Assembly: GCA_026415535.1 (NCBI GenBank)
Contig: JAOAGX010000040.1
Span: 1 to 11,812, forward strand
Length of the DNA: 11,812 nt
Origin: Armatimonadota bacterium
GTDB taxonomy: Bacteria; Armatimonadota; UBA5829
Direction: 5' to 3'
The position numbers and the translations under genes were made by a program. Numbering within the stretch: position 1 is the stretch's first letter; the number at the start of each line of letters is the position of its first letter. Below the pieces are notes generated by a model. That model saw nothing but the letters and a program-made list of their open reading frames with translations. It did not search any database and was not told where the DNA came from. Shown here piece after piece: positions 5,323 through 11,812 of the stretch.

Positions 5323-6724
5323 CCCCGTTGAAAAGCCAAAAATCGTGAGCCGATACTGGACGACAAACCATGTGCACAGTTTGCTCGCTGCGGTTTTGTG
5401 TCTTGTTTTGATTGCCTTACCAACCTGGACGCGGGCAGACAAGGCGCCCGTTGTGCCGCAGAGTTCCAGTCCCGAAGTAAAAGCTTCCTCTACTTTAGGG
5501 CATTACGACATTGACGCAAGCGGTGCTGACATACGCATGGTTCTGGAGCTCCTGGCAAGACGCTCCTCGGCCAATATAGTGATCGGGCCTGGAGTTACAG
5601 GCACAGTCACCGCGCGTCTGAGCAAAATGCCTCTCGAAGCAATTTTGGACTACCTGTGCACAGCACACGGACTCAAGTACGAGAAGCGAGCTGACGCTTA
5701 TTTGGTCTTTGGTAAGAGCGGTTCGGAAAAATCAGGTGCGTCGTCGGAAGCTGCGTCCGGCGAGTCACCCGAACTTGAGACCCTCGTGTGGTGGTGTAGG
5801 CATGCGAAGCCATCTGATCTGATCAGTGCTGTTGCCAAGCTTTTTCCCAACATCTTGTGTGCCGAGGGACCGAATTCAGTCAAGCCTGAGCTCGACGCTT
5901 ACTCGTCCGGTCTTGGGTCCGGAGGCACGATCTCGGGGTCGACAGCCTCGGGCAGCACGACCAGGTCCACGTCAAGCAAAATAGTATTGATCGGTCCGCC
6001 TTCGGATGTTGCAAAGGCGAGAGATGTTTTGGAAAAGCTCGACACTCCACGCAGGCAAGTAGCCATTGAGGTCTTTATCACGGAGATAAGTTCGTCGGCC
6101 TCGAAAGACCTCGGCATCGAGTGGAGCTGGAGCGATATCGGCATCAAGGAAACTGACAGTTCGGGAATAGGATTTGGCAAGTTCACGAAACAGGGGATGT
6201 CGATCACGGGCACACTCTCGGCCCTGATAAAGGATGGCAAAGCAAATCTGCTGGCTCAGCCGAATATAAGTGTCCTCGACGGTGAGTGTGCCGATATCTT
6301 AATTGGCGACCGCATCCTTTATCCAAAACTTGTCGGCTATAACCAGATTGGCTCGCCGATTTACGATAAAGCAGAGGAAAAGGTCGGCATTTATTTGCAG
6401 ATCGCACCCAGGCTTGCCGGGGAAGATGAGATTGTCATGACTCTTTACCCGCAGGTAAGTTTAGTCACCGGGTACCTCAAGACGCAGGCCGGCGATTATC
6501 CCCAAATCAGCACTCGCGAAGCGCGAACGACCGTGTCGGTAAAAAGCGGCTCGACACTGGCTATAGGCGGCCTGCTTCGTAACAGCGAGATTGTAAACTC
6601 GGCCAAGCTGCCGATTTTAAGCGAGATTCCGATTATCGGGCGCTTTTTTAGGCACGACAAAAAAACCAGAGATAGAACTGAGATAGTGATCCTCCTATCC
6701 CCGAAGATCATGGAAGCAAAGTGA
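5300..6724 (+). CDS. pilQ: Secretin (PilQ/GspD family), compact form
   Basis: Outer-membrane channel through which the fibre or secreted protein passes. About 474 residues. A hydrophobic signal peptide (HSLLAAVLCLVLIALP, followed by a TRA cleavage-like end) comes after an unusually long N-terminal stretch. The N0/STN domain follows (YDIDASGADIRMVLELLARRS to AYLVFG), then one N1-like domain interrupted by a Gly/Ser/Thr-rich insertion (about 5900-5970 nt), then the secretin beta-barrel domain ending with GRFFRHDKKTRDRTEIVILLSP, where SxxPxxGxxFxxxxxxxxxxExxIxLTP is the family signature. There is no AMIN domain as in proteobacterial PilQ, no N2/N3 repeats as in GspD, and no pilotin-binding tail. 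Whether it is best called PilQ or GspD is open. The TTG start follows from the ribosome binding site; ATG 5285 (479 residues) and GTG 5345 are alternatives. Confidence 0.9.
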   Translation: MLPIDPGSPVEKPKIVSRYWTTNHVHSLLAAVLCLVLIALPTWTRADKAPVVPQSSSPEVKASSTLGHYDIDASGADIRMVLELLARRSSANIVIGPGVTGTVTARLSKMPLEAILDYLCTAHGLKYEKRADAYLVFGKSGSEKSGASSEAASGESPELETLVWWCRHAKPSDLISAVAKLFPNILCAEGPNSVKPELDAYSSGLGSGGTISGSTASGSTTRSTSSKIVLIGPPSDVAKARDVLEKLDTPRRQVAIEVFITEISSSASKDLGIEWSWSDIGIKETDSSGIGFGKFTKQGMSITGTLSALIKDGKANLLAQPNISVLDGECADILIGDRILYPKLVGYNQIGSPIYDKAEEKVGIYLQIAPRLAGEDEIVMTLYPQVSLVTGYLKTQAGDYPQISTREARTTVSVKSGSTLAIGGLLRNSEIVNSAKLPILSEIPIIGRFFRHDKKTRDRTEIVILLSPKIMEAK

Positions 6725-6736
6725 GTTGGGAGCGTT

Positions 6737-8449
6737 ATGCCATCTGAGACAACTCTCACATCAGTCTTCATCGACCAAGGTCTGATCACTTCCAAGGAAC
6801 TTGACGCCGCTCTGGCGATGCGGACAGACGTTGCGGAGGATATCGGCGTTTTCCTTGTCCGCCTGGGAATGATTTCCGAGCGGGATCGGGTTCGCTGCGT
6901 CGGAATTCAGCACGGGATCCCTTTTATAGAGCTCGCCGGGCGCGAGCTAGATGTGAATATCGCCAAGCTCATACCTCACTCTATGGCGCTACGCCTTAAG
7001 GCGATCCCAATAGAGAGATCGCAGGATCTACTACGGGTGGCAATGGCCAATCCGCTCGACGTGCAAGCACTCGACGACATTGCCAAGGTCACCGGTCTCG
7101 AACCGCTACCGATGATCGCTGTTGAGGATGAGATACTCGAGGCTATATTCCGTTGTTTTGGTGCTGCGGGCGATGTAAGCGACATAATCGTCGAGGCCAT
7201 TAAGGATGCCAATGCCGAAGTCCAGATTCGCGAAGAAGAGCCTGAGGAAACCCAGACAAATGTTGCCGATTTGAAGGATTTGGCAGGCGGTGCGCCGGTG
7301 GTGAGGCTCGTCAACGCTATGATCGCACGTGCGATAGCCGAGCGCGCGAGTGACATACACATCGAGCCGGAAGCAAGCCGTGTGAGGGTCCGGCTGCGAA
7401 TCGACGGGATTCTTCACGAGGTAATGACCGTTCCGAAGGACCTACAGTCTCCCGTCATATCGAGGATCAAGGTTATGGCGGGGATGGATGTTGCGGAGCG
7501 GCGTGCGCCGCAAGATGGACGCATTACCCTGATTGCTCATCCGCAGGAATACGACTTCAGAATCTCGACCTATCCGGCAATCCATGGCGAGAACGTGGTC
7601 ATCAGGGTGCTCGAAAAAAGCGGTGCGCAGATAACTCTCGACAAGCTAGGTCTCCAGCCGGACGTGGCTGAGCAGTTTAGCCGCATGGTGCAATCGCCTT
7701 ATGGAATGATACTTGCCTGTGGACCGACAGGCGCAGGGAAAACTACCACGCTTTACGCCGCGCTGAATATGATCAACAGCGTTCAGCGCAACATAATCAC
7801 TATCGAAGACCCGGTCGAGTATCAACTTCCGGGCATAATCCAAGCCAACGTGAACCGTAAGGCTGGGCTGACTTTTGCCACTGGTTTGAGGACCATTGTG
7901 CGGCAGGATCCAGACGTGATTCTTGTAGGCGAAATACGCGACTCTGAGACAGCCGAGATCGCTGTAGAGGCTGCCCTTACAGGGCACCTAGTTCTGTCAA
8001 CTTTGCACGCCAATGATTCTGCTGGCGCTGCGGCAAGGCTTATGGACATGCAGATCGAGCCTTTCCTTGTTGCTTCTTCGGTGATAGGTTTGCTTTCGCA
8101 GAGGTTGGTTAGAACCGTGTGTCCCAGGTGTGCCGCGCCGTTTGTCGTCAGCGACGAGCTACTCGGACAGTTGAACCTGGACGTTACTTCGCGCGATCTT
8201 TCTGGTGCCATGAAAGGAACCGGTTGCGAGCAGTGTGCCCGAACCGGCTACAAAGGACGCACGGGCATATACGAGCTTCTGAAAATGGACGATGACATTC
8301 GGTCCGCTATTATCTCGCGCCACTCTGCTACCGCAATACGCCAGGTAGCAATAAGCAAGGGCATGCGCACATTGCGAGAGGATGCGCTTGATAAGGTCAA
8401 AGCAGGAATTACAACTATTGAAGAAGTTCTGCGCGTGACTACGGAATAA
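6737..8449 (+). CDS. pilB: Assembly ATPase PilB/GspE family
   Basis: Cytoplasmic hexameric ATPase that powers pilin or pseudopilin insertion by turning the platform protein encoded next. 570 residues, normal length. An N-terminal MshEN/T2SSE_N region covers about 1-150 and a linker 151-190. In the ATPase core, Walker A is GPTGAGKTT (329-337), the Asp box TIEDPVE (355-361), Walker B DVILVGE (393-399), and the His box GHLVLSTLHAND (416-427). Two zinc Cys pairs, C462/C465 and C497/C500, followed by RTGIYE, are the tetracysteine motif of PilB/GspE extension ATPases and are absent from PilT, so this is an extension-type enzyme. The c-di-GMP motifs of the MshEN region are degenerate. ATG 6737 has GGGAG at 6728-6732, with only 4 nt spacing; the secretin stop is 12 nt upstream. 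PilB and GspE cannot be told apart from sequence alone. Confidence 0.96.
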   Translation: MPSETTLTSVFIDQGLITSKELDAALAMRTDVAEDIGVFLVRLGMISERDRVRCVGIQHGIPFIELAGRELDVNIAKLIPHSMALRLKAIPIERSQDLLRVAMANPLDVQALDDIAKVTGLEPLPMIAVEDEILEAIFRCFGAAGDVSDIIVEAIKDANAEVQIREEEPEETQTNVADLKDLAGGAPVVRLVNAMIARAIAERASDIHIEPEASRVRVRLRIDGILHEVMTVPKDLQSPVISRIKVMAGMDVAERRAPQDGRITLIAHPQEYDFRISTYPAIHGENVVIRVLEKSGAQITLDKLGLQPDVAEQFSRMVQSPYGMILACGPTGAGKTTTLYAALNMINSVQRNIITIEDPVEYQLPGIIQANVNRKAGLTFATGLRTIVRQDPDVILVGEIRDSETAEIAVEAALTGHLVLSTLHANDSAGAAARLMDMQIEPFLVASSVIGLLSQRLVRTVCPRCAAPFVVSDELLGQLNLDVTSRDLSGAMKGTGCEQCARTGYKGRTGIYELLKMDDDIRSAIISRHSATAIRQVAISKGMRTLREDALDKVKAGITTIEEVLRVTTE

Positions 8450-8520
8450 CCGAAAATGGATTTAATCAAAGCTTGCTGCGAGTAATAGGCAGGCTGTTCC
8501 ATCATCACCACGCTCCAGAA

Positions 8521-9744
8521 ATGCCGATATATTCTTACACAGCAGTAACAGCTAGCGGATCTGTCGCTGAGGCTACTTTGGAAGCTGCGTCGGAAACGGA
8601 GGCCAGACGACTGCTACAAAGTCGGGGCCATCGCGTGATGCGGCTGCGGCAACTTGACTCATCAGCGCCGCGTGGTGTGGCTGATCAAGCTATTGGAGTC
8701 AAGGGCAAGCGTCCTCCAGCCGATGAAGTTGCAGGAGTGATCAGACAACTGAGCATCCTTGTTCGCGCTGGAGTGCCGTTGGTTGAGAGCCTGCAGGGGT
8801 TGTCAGAGCAAACCCGTTCCCGCACGCTAAGCGAATGTTTGCGCCGAATGGCGTCGGATGTCAGCCAGGGAATGGCCTTGAGCGATTCTTTTTCCAGGCA
8901 TCCTATTGCTTTCCCTCTCCTTGCGGTCGAGATGGCTCGCGTCGCAGAAGCAGGAGGCGATCTGGCAGAATCTCTAGAAAAGCTGGCCGATCACCTTGAA
9001 TCCGGCGCCGAGATAACCCGCAAGGTAAAATCGGCCATGGCCTATCCGATAGTGGTCATGGCAATATCGGTAGTTACCGTGCTGGTTATGGTGACTTTCA
9101 TCTTGCCGCGCTTTGTGAAGCTCTTCGATCAGATGGGTGCAAAGCTGCCGTGGAGCACCAAAATGCTTATGGCCGTCAGCGGAGCGATGACCGGGAAGTG
9201 GTATCTCTTCGTGTTTGGCACGGCGGCATTGGTCTACTGTATCAGGCGGTACTCGAGCAGTCCGGCCGGAAAAGCCAAGATCGACCGATTCGTGCTTAAA
9301 CTGCCGGTAGTTGGAGACATAGTCCGTAAGATTGTTCTGAGCCGCGCAGTAGCTACTATGGCCACTTTGCTTGCCGGTGGAGTTCCAATGGTTAAGACAC
9401 TAGAGACTTCGGCGGCGGCAGCCAATAATGAGGTTGTTAAAGAAGCTCTTCTGGCGGCCCGAAGAGATGTTGCTGAAGGCAGCGCAACCTCGCAAGCGCT
9501 TAGGGCAACAGGTGTTTTTCCGCCGATAGTGCTCCAGATGGTAGCTAGCGGGGAGAAGACCGGCGAGTTGCCCGCTATGTTGGAGTATGTTTGCCTTCTC
9601 TACACACGGGAGACCGATGCGAAGATAAAGTCGCTTACGTCGGTTATAGAGCCGGTGATGATAGTAATGTTGGGTGTCATCGTCGGATTTATAGCTATGT
9701 CGGTCATCGTGCCAATATACTCTCTGGTCGGCGGCGTCAAGTAA
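8521..9744 (+). CDS. pilC: Inner-membrane platform protein PilC/GspF
   Basis: Polytopic inner-membrane protein on which the ATPase acts to extrude subunits. 407 residues from ATG 8521, the family length, and the protein then opens MPIYSYTAV, the usual PilC/GspF N-terminus. Two T2SSF domains are visible: residues about 75-200 (LSILVRAGVPLVESL, then VAEAGGDLAESLE) and about 280-400 (MATLLAGGVPMVKTLE, then VASGEKTGELPAMLE), each with the Gly-Glu/Gly-Asp helical-bundle motif. Membrane helices lie at about 176-200, 223-244 and 375-400. No good Shine-Dalgarno precedes 8521; the frame stays open back to TTG 8473, which would add 16 residues including four consecutive His. The 71-nt gap after pilB holds nothing recognisable. 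No pilT lies between pilB and pilC. Confidence 0.94.
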   Translation: MPIYSYTAVTASGSVAEATLEAASETEARRLLQSRGHRVMRLRQLDSSAPRGVADQAIGVKGKRPPADEVAGVIRQLSILVRAGVPLVESLQGLSEQTRSRTLSECLRRMASDVSQGMALSDSFSRHPIAFPLLAVEMARVAEAGGDLAESLEKLADHLESGAEITRKVKSAMAYPIVVMAISVVTVLVMVTFILPRFVKLFDQMGAKLPWSTKMLMAVSGAMTGKWYLFVFGTAALVYCIRRYSSSPAGKAKIDRFVLKLPVVGDIVRKIVLSRAVATMATLLAGGVPMVKTLETSAAAANNEVVKEALLAARRDVAEGSATSQALRATGVFPPIVLQMVASGEKTGELPAMLEYVCLLYTRETDAKIKSLTSVIEPVMIVMLGVIVGFIAMSVIVPIYSLVGGVK

Positions 9745-9765
9745 CTCGGCCGACTAAGACGAACT

Positions 9766-9781
9766 AAGGAGGTAAGCAATG
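9766..9781 (+). promoter_or_regulatory. Near-perfect Shine-Dalgarno of the GspG-like pilin gene
   Basis: AAGGAGGT at 9766-9773 (with T at 9765, matching nine bases of the anti-SD complement) sits 6 nt before ATG 9779. It is the strongest ribosome binding site in the window and suggests that this subunit is made in excess over the rest of the machine, as expected for a major pilin. Confidence 0.85.
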
Positions 9782-10225
9782 TTTAGTACAGTTGAGCGGT
9801 CCGGACGTCGGCGCGGTTTCACACTAGTGGAACTTCTGGTCGTAATCGTGGTTCTGGCCGTCCTTGCGGCGATTGTTTTGCCGAAGTTCATGAACTCTAG
9901 CACGCGGAGCAAGGAAGCAGCTCTTCGCAGCGACCTGAAACTTCTTCGCAACGCGATTGCACTTTTCCAGGCGGATACTGGTTTGTATCCGAGCACTCTG
10001 GAAGATCTCGCAGCGACTACGGCTCCGCAAACCGGTTTGGACAGAACCGGAACTGATGTCGCTATCAACGCTAGCGACTGGCACGGTCCCTATTTGCAGG
10101 AGGTGCCGAACGATCCGATTAGCGGAAATCCCTTCAACTACTCGACCACAGCGCCTAATGTTGGGAAAGTCACGAGCAGCGCGACCGGCACTGCTCTTGA
10201 TGGGACCGCCTACAGCAGCTGGTAG
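9779..10225 (+). CDS. gspG: GspG-like major (pseudo)pilin precursor
   Basis: Probable main fibre subunit. 148 residues with a class III prepilin signal: basic leader of 13 residues ending RRRG, cleavage before F14, then FTLVE with the conserved Glu at mature position 5 and a hydrophobic helix to about residue 36. The body has the T2SS protein G pattern: LRNAIALFQADTGLYPSTLEDL and then GPYLQEVPNDPISGNPFNY, strongly GspG-like. The C-terminus (GTALDGTAYSSW) keeps the final Trp but looks shorter than the Asp-Asp-containing calcium loop of classical GspG, so calcium binding is uncertain. It follows pilC by 34 nt. GspG-like subunits also build true pili in several phyla, so the fold does not settle whether this is secretion or piliation. 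Confidence 0.9.
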   Translation: MFSTVERSGRRRGFTLVELLVVIVVLAVLAAIVLPKFMNSSTRSKEAALRSDLKLLRNAIALFQADTGLYPSTLEDLAATTAPQTGLDRTGTDVAINASDWHGPYLQEVPNDPISGNPFNYSTTAPNVGKVTSSATGTALDGTAYSSW

Positions 10226-10304
10226 CTCTGTCCATCCTCCTAGGTTCGCACGCGGCCGGTCGAAAAAGCTTGGAAGCGTGGGTTGATGACTGAGAGCTGG
10301 GAAG

Positions 10305-10341
10305 CGAGCGGGGGACAGAGATCTGATCGATCTCCCGCTCG
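10305..10341. other. Bulged hairpin between the pilin gene and the minor pilin genes
   Basis: CGAGCGGG (10305-10312) pairs with CCCGCTCG (10334-10341), and AGATC (10319-10323) pairs with GATCT (10329-10333) inside it. The left arm has a 6-nt bulge (10313-10318) and the loop is TGATC (10324-10328), giving a 13-bp stem with a bulge. No T run follows, so it is not a standard terminator. It lies 80 nt after the pilin stop and 23 nt before the pilV-like GTG, in the largest intergenic gap of the operon. It may act as a partial terminator, an mRNA 3'-end stabiliser or a translation control element; these are inferences. Confidence 0.6.
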
Positions 10342-10364
10342 TACACCTTGGCCTTAGTGGGCTA

Positions 10365-10754
10365 GTGGCTGAGTTGGTTAAGAAGCGAAGCGGCTTTACT
10401 CTAGTTGAGGTCTTGTCGGCGGCGGTTATTATGTCGATCGGCCTTCTGGCCGTGATCGCAGCTTCGCAAGTGGCGCGTGACACCCAGAAGCGGGCTTTGT
10501 ACATGTCGATTGGGCGTACTATCGCTCAGAGCCGTATGGAAAAGCTGCGGTCTCTGCCGATGGAACAACTAGATGCTCAGGCTGGAACCACGCAAAACTC
10601 GTCTTTACCGGCCGGCAATTCGGTCCAGACGATAGTAGAGCCCTATCCTACATCCAGCGAGCCTAACATGCGCCGCGTTACTGTCGTTGTCCGCTGGCCC
10701 GAGGGCAACGGCATTCACACTGTGAGGTATGAGACCCTTATTGTCCGCAAGTGA
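10365..10754 (+). CDS. pilV: PilV-like minor prepilin
   Basis: 129 residues. Class III signal: leader MAELVKKRSG (10 residues), cleavage before F11, FTLVE with Glu at mature position 5, then helix to about residue 33. The sequence after the helix (QKRALYMSIGRTIAQSRMEKLRSLP) matches the PilV/minor pilin modification family, where the region AxxLAxxxMExLRs is typical. Beta-rich C-terminus with a VTVVVRWPEG strand. Minor prepilins of this kind form the tip or initiation complex with PilW and PilX. The GTG start has no strong ribosome binding site and lies 23 nt after the hairpin; an in-frame TTG at 10374 would shorten the leader to 7 residues. Its end overlaps the next gene by 26 bp. Confidence 0.82.
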   Translation: MAELVKKRSGFTLVEVLSAAVIMSIGLLAVIAASQVARDTQKRALYMSIGRTIAQSRMEKLRSLPMEQLDAQAGTTQNSSLPAGNSVQTIVEPYPTSSEPNMRRVTVVVRWPEGNGIHTVRYETLIVRK

Positions 10755-11439
10755 CCTCATTTTAGATTCTTGTAACTGCGCGACTAAGGCTGCGCCTTCA
10801 GGGGCGGCTGCGAACCGCTGGGCTACAAAAAAGGGTTTTACTCTATCAGAGCTGTTAATCGCAAGCATGATAACGTCCCTGGTACTTGCTAGTCTTTGCG
10901 GTATATACTTTTCCACTGCAATGGAGTGGGAGCGCCAGCAAGGCGAGTCAGATGCTATTCTCGCTGTATCCCAGACTTGCTCTCGTTTGGCGGACTATAT
11001 ATCGCAGGCCACCGGGGTGGTGGTTTGTAATCGATTTACCACGGGCGATGCCTTAGCTGTGAACTTGCCTGCCGACACTGCTTACGGATTCTACGTTCCA
11101 ATCTGGAGCGGAGATCGCGTTCAATATCGAAGCGGCACGTGGGTGCTCTTTTATCTCTCCGATGCTACAGGCAGCTACATGCAACCCGGAAACATACTTT
11201 GGGCCGGGACTTTTAACTGGGCCAACTTTCCGGCAAGCTTAGTGCCAGATAGCAGTTGGAGCATGTACTACAATACACAACTTGGGCGAACTGCAGGAAT
11301 CAAATCGATTAGGTTTGCTCTGGACAACTCCGGTTCAAGTCCGGTGATCATCATAACAGTGACTTCTGGGTACAATTTAGCCGGTACTGAAAGACAGATT
11401 ACCCAATCAAGAACGGTATGTCTGAGAAACGCCAATTAA
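10729..11439 (+). CDS. pilW: PilW-like minor prepilin with long leader
   Basis: 236 residues. The prepilin motif KKG-FTLSE is present with cleavage after G36 and Glu41 at mature position 5, followed by a hydrophobic helix (LLIASMITSLVLASLCGIYF). Length, the position after pilV and the later region (QTCSRLADYISQATGVV) fit PilW/GspJ-type minor pilins, which follow the helix with a similar amphipathic segment. The leader is 36 residues from ATG 10729, or 32 from TTG 10741, longer than usual and with two Cys; no ATG, GTG or TTG lies nearer the cleavage site. The start overlaps pilV by 26 bp, with GTGAGGT immediately before it. Its last 22 bp overlap the next gene. The beta-rich C-terminal half is poorly conserved and was not recognised. 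Confidence 0.8.
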   Translation: MRPLLSASDLILDSCNCATKAAPSGAAANRWATKKGFTLSELLIASMITSLVLASLCGIYFSTAMEWERQQGESDAILAVSQTCSRLADYISQATGVVVCNRFTTGDALAVNLPADTAYGFYVPIWSGDRVQYRSGTWVLFYLSDATGSYMQPGNILWAGTFNWANFPASLVPDSSWSMYYNTQLGRTAGIKSIRFALDNSGSSPVIIITVTSGYNLAGTERQITQSRTVCLRNAN

Positions 11440-11812
11440 CGAACATGGTGCACGGACAAAGAGGTGCAGCATACCTGCTAGCCGTAACCACTTTGATGGT
11501 TGGCGTTGCGTTTGCACTTGCAATGCTCAGGGCGACCAGCGGCTGCTTCATTGCGGAGAACTCCAGGCATGCCAAACGTGCCGCTGCCAACTTAGCTGAG
11601 GCTGGGTTGGACTATGCCTACTGGCAAATACAGTACAAAGGTGTGCACCTGCCTTATTCCGCCACCGTTCCGCTTACAACTGGGTCGTTTCAGGTCACCG
11701 CGGTTGATGATGGGTCTCGGGACTCGTCTACCGTTCTTATCACCTCCACAGGTATAGTCGGTAGAGACAAACATCAATGCCGACGCGTGGTACTCGGCTT
11801 GCTGCCCTACCA
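11418..11812 (+). CDS. PilX/GspK-like minor prepilin, 3' end outside window
   Basis: The frame runs open from ATG 11418 to the window edge (131 codons); the gene is partial. A basic N-terminus with GQRG is followed by AAYLLAVTTLMVGVAFALAM, a single hydrophobic helix of prepilin type, then AKRAAANLAEAGLDYAYWQIQ, the pattern seen after the helix in PilX and GspK (repeated Ala-Glu-Ala). Mature position 5 is Leu and not Glu, and position 1 is Ala and not Phe; GspK-type subunits also lack Glu5. ATG 11445 is an equally good start that leaves a 7-residue leader; neither has a clear Shine-Dalgarno. It overlaps pilW by 22 bp if started at 11418. PilX is the usual third partner of PilV and PilW, which supports the call. 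Confidence 0.7.
   Translation, partial: MSEKRQLTNMVHGQRGAAYLLAVTTLMVGVAFALAMLRATSGCFIAENSRHAKRAAANLAEAGLDYAYWQIQYKGVHLPYSATVPLTTGSFQVTAVDDGSRDSSTVLITSTGIVGRDKHQCRRVVLGLLPY

Noticed and set aside
8473..8520. Four consecutive His codons (8509-8520 region) before pilC as a possible His-tag or metal site
   Set aside because: They lie upstream of the family-typical start MPIYSY at 8521, lack a ribosome binding site and are most likely untranslated; four His is not a vector tag.
9824..10504. Long minus-strand ORF (226 codons) across the pilin gene
   Set aside because: Ser/Arg-rich antisense shadow of two clear prepilin genes; no start signal.
11592..11777. Minus-strand ORF near the right edge
   Set aside because: Antisense to the open PilX/GspK-like frame, which has a recognisable prepilin helix.

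Overview
The window reads as one end of a draft-assembly contig from a diderm bacterium of intermediate GC content. Bases 1-19 are exactly the Tn5/Nextera mosaic-end adapter, so the left edge is a library or assembly artefact and not genomic DNA. A secretin and a PilMNO-type alignment complex imply an outer membrane. Nothing in the window fixes the phylum: the gene mix would fit a deep-branching diderm such as Armatimonadota, but that is a guess.

Layout. (1) 1-1447: adapter, short leader and a complete class of aspartate kinase (lysC) that carries a well-formed internal Shine-Dalgarno and ATG between the kinase and ACT domains, followed by a perfect 12-bp terminator hairpin. (2) 1448-2265: a loosely packed stretch with one convincing small gene, a three-helix DUF5658-like membrane protein, plus two doubtful minus-strand reading frames and a possible pseudoknot upstream of pilM. 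(3) 2266-9744: a tight plus-strand operon pilM-pilN-pilO-gspC/pilP-like-secretin-pilB/gspE-pilC/gspF, most junctions overlapping or within 15 bp. (4) 9779-11812: a prepilin cassette, opening with a GspG-like major (pseudo)pilin preceded by the best ribosome binding site in the window, then after a hairpin-containing gap three minor prepilins (PilV-, PilW- and PilX-like), the last one cut by the window end.

How it works together. PilM (cytoplasmic, actin-like), PilN and PilO (single-pass inner-membrane proteins) and the GspC/PilP-like protein would form the alignment complex linking the inner-membrane platform PilC/GspF and hexameric ATPase PilB/GspE to the outer-membrane secretin. The GspG-like pilin would be the main fibre subunit and the PilV/W/X-like proteins the initiating or tip complex. 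The cluster mixes type IV pilus traits (PilM, PilN, PilO, PilV/W/X) with type II secretion traits (GspC-type HR domain, GspG-type subunit). No retraction ATPase pilT and no prepilin peptidase pilD are present in the window, so whether it builds a pilus, a short pseudopilus for secretion, or a DNA-uptake fibre cannot be decided here.

I found no phage, IS element, CRISPR array, tRNA or rRNA. The points most worth a second look are the internal lysC start, the hybrid pilus/secretion gene set, the hairpin splitting the pilin from the minor pilins, and the degenerate nucleotide- and second-messenger-binding motifs in PilM and PilB/GspE.
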